Source of the DNA: CAZRQL01 sp964602415 | GTDB taxonomy: Bacteria > Bacteroidota > Bacteroidia > Cytophagales > Flammeovirgaceae | NCBI GenBank assembly: GCA_964602415.1 | Contig: CAZRQL010000014.1 | Coordinates: 1-64,000 of the forward strand | Reading direction: 5' to 3' | DNA length: 64,000 bases | Part shown: piece by piece, positions 57,741 through 64,000 of the stretch | Position numbering within the stretch: position 1 is the stretch's first letter | Layout: every line of letters begins with the position of its first letter | Made by a program: the position numbers and the translations under genes | The notes under the pieces: generated by a model | Databases searched by the model: none | The model's input: the letters and a program-made list of their open reading frames with translations, nothing else | Told to the model about the DNA's origin: nothing

Positions 57741-60260
57741 CTATGCTCTGATGAGTTCAATTTTAAGCTCTTCTCCATTCTCGCTTACGTCTGCCCTGAG
57801 TATATCGCCTTCTTTGGCTTCCCCTTTGAGCAACTCTTCTGCCACAATATCTTCCAAATAACGTTGGATGGCGCGGTTGAGTGGCCTTGCCCCAAACTGC
57901 GGGTCATAACCTTTTTCTACCAGAAAGTTTTTGGCCGCATCGGTAAGCTCAATTTTGTAGCCCATTGCCGTTACCCTACCCAGCACTTTTACCAGCGAAA
58001 TATCAATAATTTTGAGAATATCCTCTTTGTCAAGGGGGTTGAATACGATCACATTGTCCAAGCGGTTGAGAAATTCAGGAGAAAAGGCTTTTTTGAGGGC
58101 TTTTTCTATGGTCGCTTTAGCCAATTCGTCCATATTTTCGCGTTTGCTGCGGGTAGCAAAGCCGACACCTGCCCCAAAATCCTTGAGGTCGCGTGCCCCG
58201 ATGTTGGAGGTCATAATGATGATGGTGTTGCGGAAATCTACCCTGCGCCCCAAACCATCGGTCAAAATACCATCGTCCAAGACCTGCAAAAGCAAATTAA
58301 ATACGTCAGGATGTGCTTTTTCTATCTCATCCAACAAAACCACGCTGTAAGGTTTGCGGCGGACTTTTTCGGTAAGCTGACCGCCTTCTTCGTAGCCCAC
58401 ATATCCGGGAGGAGCACCTACCAAACGAGAGACGCTGAATTTTTCCATGTACTCGCTCATGTCCACTCTGATGAGCGCGTCCTCTTTGTCGAAAAGGTAC
58501 TCTGCGAGGGCTTTGGCAAGCTCTGTCTTACCTACTCCTGTCGGGCCTAAAAAGATAAACGAACCGATTGGCTTTTTGGGGTCTTTAAGTCCTACGCGGG
58601 TGCGTTGTATGGCTTTGGTCAATTTTTTGATTGCCTCGTTCTGCCCAATGACCTTAGAGGTCAAATCTTGCTCCATATTGAGCAGCTTGGTGCTTTCGTT
58701 TTGGGCTACGCGGATGACCGGAATTCCTGTCATCATGGCAATAACAGCGGCTACGTCTTGATCGCCTACGGTGTACACTTTTTCGGCACTCTCTTTTTCC
58801 CATCTGATTTTGGCTTGTTCAAGCTGCTCAATGAGTTTTTTCTCTTTGTCGCGCAAGCGGGCTGCCTCTTCGTAACGTTGGCTCTTAACGACCTGATTTT
58901 TTTCTTTCTTTACGTTTTCGATGGCTGCCTCCAAATTCAAAATATCATCCGGTACGTTGATATTGTGAATGTGTACCCTTGCCCCAACTTCATCCAATAC
59001 GTCAATGGCTTTATCGGGCAAAAAGCGGTCGCTGATGTACCTATCTGATAACTTAACACATGCTTCTATGGCTTCGGGGGTATAATGTACGCGGTGGTGT
59101 GACTCGTATTTGGGCTTAATGTTGTTGAGTATTTCGATGGTTTCTTCGGGGGTAGTTGCCTCGACCATCACCATCTGAAAGCGTCGGGCAAGAGCACCGT
59201 CTTTTTCGATATATTGGCGGTATTCATCTAAAGTGGTGGCACCAATGCACTGAAGCTCACCGCGAGAGAGAGCGGGTTTGAACATATTGGAGGCATCGAG
59301 AGAGCCGGATGCCCCGCCGGCACCCACTATGGTGTGGATTTCATCAATAAACAAAATCACTTCAGGGGCTTTTTCCAACTCAGTCATTACGGCTTTCATG
59401 CGCTCCTCAAACTGCCCTCTGTATTTTGTGCCCGCTACCAACGAAGCCAAATCGAGCGTAACGACTCGTTTGCCAAAAAGTACCCGAGATACTTTTTTCT
59501 GTACGATTCTCAATGCCAACCCTTCGGCTATGGCTGTTTTTCCCACGCCGGGCTCTCCTATGAGTATGGGGTTATTTTTTTTGCGGCGGGAAAGAATCTG
59601 AGCGACCCTCTCTATTTCGCGCATTCTGCCCACTATGGGGTCAAGTTTGTCTTCCTCAGCCAATCTTGTCAAGTCGCGCCCAAAATTATCAAGCACGGGG
59701 GTTCTTGACTTTTCGCTGCTTTTGGCTCCTTCGCGTCCGCTTCCATAGCTGCGAGGCTCGTCGTCACCGTCGTCGTCGGTTTCGGGGGAGTTACGGATTT
59801 CTTTGATTTCTTTGTCTTGGGGTGCGCCCATGATTTCTTTGATGAGTTCGTAAGTCACTTCGTATTTATTAAGTATTTGGCATGCAAGACTTTCAGAACG
59901 TTTGAGAATAGAGAGTAAGAGATGTTCAGTACCAATAACTTCGGATTTAAGGTCATTGGCTTCCAGACGAGTTAGTCTGATAATATCCTCCGATTGTTTG
60001 GTCATGGGGTATTCGGCAACTTCTTTGAGGCGGTAAGTCCCGGCGGAGGTATTGCGTGTGTTGGCTTCGATAGCTTTCTTTATTTCGTTAATGTTTGCCC
60101 CTACTTTATTGAGGAGCGAAACAGCCGTACTATCGGTCTCCTTGAGAATGCCCAGTAAAAGATGCTCTGCCCCTATGTAGTTGTGTCCCAATCTTTGGGC
60201 TTCTTCTCTACTATGGCTGAACACTTCTCTGACGCGGTTTGAGAATCTTTCTGTGGACAT
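57741..60260 (-). CDS. clpC: ClpC, ATP-dependent Clp protease ATPase subunit
   Basis: An 839-residue Hsp100 unfoldase. The double Clp-N repeat is at about 1-145 (GHNYIGAEHLLLGILKE, IGTEHLLLSILKR). First AAA+ domain: Walker A GEPGVGKTAIAEGLA and Walker B VILFIDEIHTIVGAGG; middle domain with UVR-like helix (EAARLRDKEKKLIEQLEQAK); second AAA+ domain: GPTGVGKTELAKALAEYL and VVLLDEIEKAHPDVFN. With ClpP it degrades damaged or regulated proteins. It is transcribed alone from the promoter at 60306-60336. No ctsR or mcsB gene is present, as is usual outside Gram-positives. Confidence 0.94.
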   Translation of the reverse strand: MSTERFSNRVREVFSHSREEAQRLGHNYIGAEHLLLGILKETDSTAVSLLNKVGANINEIKKAIEANTRNTSAGTYRLKEVAEYPMTKQSEDIIRLTRLEANDLKSEVIGTEHLLLSILKRSESLACQILNKYEVTYELIKEIMGAPQDKEIKEIRNSPETDDDGDDEPRSYGSGREGAKSSEKSRTPVLDNFGRDLTRLAEEDKLDPIVGRMREIERVAQILSRRKKNNPILIGEPGVGKTAIAEGLALRIVQKKVSRVLFGKRVVTLDLASLVAGTKYRGQFEERMKAVMTELEKAPEVILFIDEIHTIVGAGGASGSLDASNMFKPALSRGELQCIGATTLDEYRQYIEKDGALARRFQMVMVEATTPEETIEILNNIKPKYESHHRVHYTPEAIEACVKLSDRYISDRFLPDKAIDVLDEVGARVHIHNINVPDDILNLEAAIENVKKEKNQVVKSQRYEEAARLRDKEKKLIEQLEQAKIRWEKESAEKVYTVGDQDVAAVIAMMTGIPVIRVAQNESTKLLNMEQDLTSKVIGQNEAIKKLTKAIQRTRVGLKDPKKPIGSFIFLGPTGVGKTELAKALAEYLFDKEDALIRVDMSEYMEKFSVSRLVGAPPGYVGYEEGGQLTEKVRRKPYSVVLLDEIEKAHPDVFNLLLQVLDDGILTDGLGRRVDFRNTIIIMTSNIGARDLKDFGAGVGFATRSKRENMDELAKATIEKALKKAFSPEFLNRLDNVIVFNPLDKEDILKIIDISLVKVLGRVTAMGYKIELTDAAKNFLVEKGYDPQFGARPLNRAIQRYLEDIVAEELLKGEAKEGDILRADVSENGEELKIELIRA

Positions 60261-60305
60261 ATTCTAATTTGAAGTTGAAAAGGAGTTACTTTATTTTGAT
60301 AAATG

Positions 60306-60336
60306 CAAATCTAAAATTCGGTAGAAAAAAACCAAA
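60306..60336 (-). promoter_or_regulatory. Promoter for clpC
   Basis: On the minus strand TTTG at 60336-60333 and TAGATTTG at 60313-60306 with a 19-base spacer, a perfect match to the Bacteroidota consensus. The ATG is 45 bases beyond the box. Confidence 0.75.
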
Positions 60337-60412
60337 AATACATGTAAATATTTTATCAAAGTCTTTACCAGAAACAAAATACTGCCAACATGACAGCATA
60401 CTATGGGACACA

Positions 60413-62251
60413 CTATTTGAGTCTGAGCTTTTGCCCCAAGGCCAACTTATTGGGATTGAGAGTGGGGTTGAGTTTTTTAATTTGCTCTACACTGACATTG
60501 TGGCCGCGCGCTATTTCCCAAAGTGAATCTCCCTTTTTGACAATATAAAACGCAGGGGAGCTTTGAGCTGCTTTTTTGGCGGCTGGTGCTTTTTGGGGGG
60601 TTTTTCTTTCTTCCAATGCTTTGTTGTTTACGGGGGTATCTGTTTGTGTGCCCGTAAAGACTTTAACAGGGATTTTTAAGTTTTGCCCCACATTAATTCT
60701 GTCAGACTTTAAAGAATTATGCGTTCTTAGTTGGCTGACAGTTAGAGAATAACGTTCTGCAATTCTGCTCAAAGACTCTCCATTTTTTACCGTGTGAATG
60801 ATCTCGCGCTTTGCTACCTTGGGGGATGGGAGGGCGGCATCAGGTTGAGGTTTGACTTCCTCGGAGGCTTCTATTGTTTCGATAGTGGTTTGAAGCACAA
60901 TTGTTTCTGCTTGTTGAGAGGCTGAAGGGTTGGGTTTGGAGGCAACTCCTCCCTTAAGAGGAAGTCTTTTGGGTGCTTTGCTGGCCGAAACGATGACTTT
61001 TTGTCCGGCGTGCAGTTTATCGGTAAGCATCATGTTCCAATCTCTGACATTTTCGGGGGAAACATTGTACTTTCGGGCAATGGAAGCAAGAGATTCACCC
61101 TTCTGCACTACATGTATGCCGGGTATTTGTTTTTGGATATTGGTAAAGTTGGTGGGACGACGGTTGGAGGCAGAATCCAAAATGGCCTCACGATTGGCCA
61201 AAAAATAGTCATACCGAGCTATCGGTATCCTTAGGGGATAGTTGTAAGCCGTAGCAGGAACGATGTCAACTTTAAGTTCAGGGTTAAGCTCCTTTAGGTC
61301 TGAAAAACAGACATTCAAGGCTTTGGCAAACTTGCGCAAATCCACAAACTGGTTGATATACACCTCCTCACTGTCAATAGGGTATTGAGTGTTTTCGTTG
61401 ACCAAATTGTGCTCGTCGGCATAGCTGATCACGTACATCATGGCCACGAAAGAAGGCAGGTAAGACCGTGTTTCTTTGGGCAGGTAGTCATAAATCTCCC
61501 AGAACTCTGTGCTACCTGCCTTACGCATGGCTTTTTTGACATTGCCCGGCCCGCAGTTGTAGGCAGAAATGGCCAGTTCCCAATCCTTATCAAAGAAATG
61601 ATACAATTGCTTGAGGTATCGAGCCGCAGCACGGGTGGATTTTTCGGGGTCGCTCCGCTCGTCAATGTAGTTGTTCTGACGCAGGCCATAAATTTTTCCG
61701 GTCAAAGGGATGAACTGCCAGAGACCAAGTGCTTTGGCAGGTGAAAGAGCAAAAGGATCTAAGGCAGACTCAATGATAGAAAGGTATTTCATCTCAGCAG
61801 GTATGCCGTATTCTTCAAAAATCCGCTCATACATAGGAAAATAAAGGTCCTTTTTGCTCAAGGCGCGCAAGGTAAAATCACGCTTGGGACCGGTAAAGTA
61901 GTCCACAAATGCCCGAACTTGAGGGTGAAAGGTCAGTGGAATCTCATTTTGAATGCAAGAAAGTCTGTCTATGAGCAAGTCATCCGGTACGGTAGGCTCA
62001 AAGCCAAGCGACTCAGCTATTTCCTCGCCGATACCGATGGCGTTGAGGGTATCAAAATTCAATTCATAAGCCGGTGAAAAAGTAGCTGCTTGAACTATTT
62101 CGTTTGAAAAATCCTCAACAGTTTCAATCACATAGCCGGGGGGCGGTTCGACCGTATAAGAAAGGTCTTTTTTTTTCTGAGCAGAAACAAAAACCTGAGC
62201 CCCCAACAAAAAACAAAAACACAAAAATACCGGAAATAAAACCCTTTTCAT
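60413..62251 (-). CDS. MltD-like lytic transglycosylase with three LysM domains
   Basis: 612 residues from the ATG at 62251, which gives the signal MKRVLFPVFLCFCFLLGAQVF. The catalytic SLT domain (about 140-310) has the Glu in YLSIIESALDPFALSPAKA, followed by ALGLWQFIPLTGKIYGL and ELAISAYNCGPGNVKKAMR. Three LysM modules follow (VVQKGESLASIARKYNVSPE, TVKNGESLSRIAERYSLTVS, IVKKGDSLWEIARGHNVSVE), which hold the enzyme on murein. It cleaves glycan strands to 1,6-anhydro-MurNAc ends in the periplasm. It lies between clpC and the SpoIIE gene on the same strand. Confidence 0.92.
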   Translation of the reverse strand: MKRVLFPVFLCFCFLLGAQVFVSAQKKKDLSYTVEPPPGYVIETVEDFSNEIVQAATFSPAYELNFDTLNAIGIGEEIAESLGFEPTVPDDLLIDRLSCIQNEIPLTFHPQVRAFVDYFTGPKRDFTLRALSKKDLYFPMYERIFEEYGIPAEMKYLSIIESALDPFALSPAKALGLWQFIPLTGKIYGLRQNNYIDERSDPEKSTRAAARYLKQLYHFFDKDWELAISAYNCGPGNVKKAMRKAGSTEFWEIYDYLPKETRSYLPSFVAMMYVISYADEHNLVNENTQYPIDSEEVYINQFVDLRKFAKALNVCFSDLKELNPELKVDIVPATAYNYPLRIPIARYDYFLANREAILDSASNRRPTNFTNIQKQIPGIHVVQKGESLASIARKYNVSPENVRDWNMMLTDKLHAGQKVIVSASKAPKRLPLKGGVASKPNPSASQQAETIVLQTTIETIEASEEVKPQPDAALPSPKVAKREIIHTVKNGESLSRIAERYSLTVSQLRTHNSLKSDRINVGQNLKIPVKVFTGTQTDTPVNNKALEERKTPQKAPAAKKAAQSSPAFYIVKKGDSLWEIARGHNVSVEQIKKLNPTLNPNKLALGQKLRLK

Positions 62252-62344
62252 TGGCACAAAATAAATATTGATTTTGCTCAAAACAAACAAGTGTAGGGTA
62301 TTTTTAGTTTGGCTCTGCCGATGTCGAAGCAAGCCCTTTCTAAC

Positions 62345-64000
62345 TCACTGAGGTCTTAGCAATACCAAACTCATGTCATCGCGTTGAACGCTATCACCTT
62401 TGAAAAAAGCCAACTCATTTTCAATTGAGCATTTGATTTCCTCAAGGCTTTCGCTTTTATGGTTTTCCAATAAAATTTTAGCCAGTTTTTTGTAACCAAA
62501 GATTTTACCTGAGTCATTTTGCTGGTCAGAAATTCCATCTGTAAACAACATCATGGTTTTACCCGCATCCAGAGAAAATTTGATTTCATTGATTTGGAGC
62601 GGCTCTTGTTTGCGACCTCCTATAAAATACCTGTCTCCCCTTAGCTCTACGAGTTCATCTTTTTGATTGATATAATAGATACGTTGCTTTGAAGCGGAAA
62701 AACTTACTACCGTGTGACCTTCTTTCTTTTCAAAAAGACAAACGGTTATGTCCATACCATCGTTGTTGCTGGAGTGCTTCTGGTTGAGCAAAGAAATGAT
62801 GGTTTCATCCAAACGCTCTATAATACTCGAAGGACTGTATAACTTTGAGTTTTTTACGATTTGGTGTAAGATAGTCCCCCCAATCATTGACATAAAGCCA
62901 CCCGGCACACCGTGTCCCGTACTATCTGCCAAAATAAATAAAGCCAAATTTGGGTCAATTTGGTCAAACCAATAAAAATCCCCCGAAACAATATCCCGAG
63001 GTTTGTAAATAATAACACATTCAAGAAAAAAGGCATCCAGTTGTTCTTTTGTTGGAAGAAAGGCCGATTGAATACGGTTTGCATAACGTATGCTGGCGTT
63101 CAATGAACTTGCGGTAGATTCAAGTTTAGAATTTACTTGTTCGAGGCTCTGATTAAGTGCGACAAGTTCTTCATGCTGCTGTTGAAGTTCTTCATTCATC
63201 AACAGCACTTCTTCGGTGCGCTCTTTGACCTTTTGTTCCAACACTTTGTTTTGGTCTTCCAGTACAGCAAACAATTCCTGTTGAAACTGATTTTTCTCTT
63301 GCTGCAAAACATTGATGCGGTCTGCCAAAGCCAAGGAAAAAAAGGAAACCTCAAAACCCACCCCCAATATCAAAATATTGTGCGTAAAAAAGTTGAAGGG
63401 CACTAAGCCATTCACCACACCTACATACACAAAAACAGAAAAAACCAATAAAGTCCACCCTATGGCGTATAGTCTGGCTTCCTTGTGAGAAAAAGACAGA
63501 TAGTAAGATGCAACCAAGCAAGAAAAATAGAATAATAAAATACTGATTTGGTACAAATCAGCCAAATCCACTGAATCAAAACCTAATATATTCAGAAATG
63601 GGATAACCGCACAAAGCACAAAAATCAAAAATAAAGTCCATATTCTTACCTTTGGCAAGCGCTCTTTCAAATTCAAATAATACATACAAAACAGCCCTGA
63701 GAAAAGTACAGTGCCCTGCGCCCAAACCATGAAATACCGATACCACCACGTAGTATCGACCAATCCTGAAAAAAGTGTCTCAATAAAGGGATAATAAACC
63801 AAATAACTAACAAAAAACAGCGCATTGATCAGGTATAGCACATAATAGAGATAAATCCTATCGCGTATCGCAAAAAACAAAAATGAGTTGTAGATAACCA
63901 TCACCAACAACACCCCCACGTACAAGCCGACCAGTAAATCTTTCTTTGATTTTTCAAGGCTTAAGGATTGAATCGTGCCAATCAACATGGGTAGTTCAAA
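62345..64000 (-). CDS. 7TM membrane receptor with SpoIIE-type phosphatase, N-terminus off the window
   Basis: The frame is open to the window edge, so at least 551 residues are present and the N-terminal part, probably a periplasmic 7TMR-DISM extracellular domain, lies outside. Seven membrane segments (about the first 220 residues here; LLVGLYVGVLLVMVIYNSF is the first) are followed by a coiled coil (VLEQKVKERTEEVLLMNEEL) and a PP2C-like SpoIIE domain with DIVSGDFYWFDQI, LADSTGHGVPGGFMSMIG, MMLFTDGISDQQND and a final DDMSLVLL. It should dephosphorylate a Ser/Thr phosphoprotein, perhaps an anti-sigma antagonist, in response to an outside ligand. Common in Cytophaga-like genomes. Confidence 0.9.
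   Translation of the reverse strand, partial: FELPMLIGTIQSLSLEKSKKDLLVGLYVGVLLVMVIYNSFLFFAIRDRIYLYYVLYLINALFFVSYLVYYPFIETLFSGLVDTTWWYRYFMVWAQGTVLFSGLFCMYYLNLKERLPKVRIWTLFLIFVLCAVIPFLNILGFDSVDLADLYQISILLFYFSCLVASYYLSFSHKEARLYAIGWTLLVFSVFVYVGVVNGLVPFNFFTHNILILGVGFEVSFFSLALADRINVLQQEKNQFQQELFAVLEDQNKVLEQKVKERTEEVLLMNEELQQQHEELVALNQSLEQVNSKLESTASSLNASIRYANRIQSAFLPTKEQLDAFFLECVIIYKPRDIVSGDFYWFDQIDPNLALFILADSTGHGVPGGFMSMIGGTILHQIVKNSKLYSPSSIIERLDETIISLLNQKHSSNNDGMDITVCLFEKKEGHTVVSFSASKQRIYYINQKDELVELRGDRYFIGGRKQEPLQINEIKFSLDAGKTMMLFTDGISDQQNDSGKIFGYKKLAKILLENHKSESLEEIKCSIENELAFFKGDSVQRDDMSLVLLRPQ

Noticed and set aside
1..64000. CRISPR arrays, rRNA and tRNA genes
   Set aside because: No regularly spaced repeats were seen and every gap between genes is shorter than about 200 bases; none of the gaps showed a cloverleaf or rRNA-like sequence on reading.

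Overview
The window looks like a chromosomal segment of a member of the phylum Bacteroidota (Cytophaga/Flexibacter-like, not resolved further). Evidence: a type IX secretion sorting domain of the gliding-motility C-terminal class (737-2380), promoters of the TTG-N18..22-TAnnTTTG type, very few Shine-Dalgarno sequences, and family variants typical of the phylum (Mpl-type ligase, DUF4212 plus acetate-type symporter, ABC permease fused to a DtxR-like regulator, FMN-binding glutamate synthase-like protein, DUF1573 and DUF4178 proteins, archaeal-type class I aldolase). No rRNA, tRNA, CRISPR array or recognisable insertion sequence was seen. Coding density is very high and no gene-free stretch exceeds 300 bases.

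Layout. 1-4322 is the most accessory part: a fragment of an unknown gene, a mosaic secreted surface protein, and two tandem Rpn-type PD-(D/E)XK nuclease genes sharing a 686-base identical core. 4346-8037: DUF2891 protein, FAD oxidoreductase, LptF/G-type permease. 8119-12823: a tight run of SLC13 symporter, orphan ABC ATPase, membrane-anchored degenerate receiver protein and M16 peptidase. 12797-17961: M61 peptidase, a small overlapping gene pair with a GIY-YIG-like member, and an M1 aminopeptidase. 18079-31844: ABC exporter, amine oxidase-like protein, GH63-like glycosidase, PspA with an FtsL-like protein, class I aldolase, Mpl, LptC, then a porin-like protein with a two-subunit sodium/carboxylate symporter. 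31915-44957: DksA-like regulator, alkaline phosphatase, membrane proteins, OsmC, a zinc phospholipase/nuclease-like protein, DUF1573 pair divergent from an OmpA-family protein, GNAT, YjjG nucleotidase, CREST-like membrane hydrolase, TerB-like, DUF4178 and TPR proteins. 45000-57685: serine dehydratase beta subunit, orphan NuoC, FtsK, glutamate synthase-like protein, metal ABC permease fused to a metalloregulator, acyl-CoA carboxylase beta subunit, FabH, and an LRR protein coupled to a lipoprotein. 57741-64000: ClpC, a LysM lytic transglycosylase and a 7TM-SpoIIE phosphatase cut by the window edge.

Most of the window is envelope biogenesis (LptF/G, LptC, Mpl, MltD-like, FtsK, FtsL-like, PspA), solute import, secreted peptidases and central metabolism. 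The parts most worth a second look are the Rpn tandem pair with converted cores and divergent tails, the mosaic secreted protein just upstream, the REC-TM-periplasmic-TM protein lacking the conserved Lys, and the GIY-YIG-like small gene pair. Many convergent gene pairs overlap or share a bidirectional hairpin terminator. Start codons were moved downstream from the longest open frame wherever an ATG followed by a signal peptide or the family's usual N-terminus was available.
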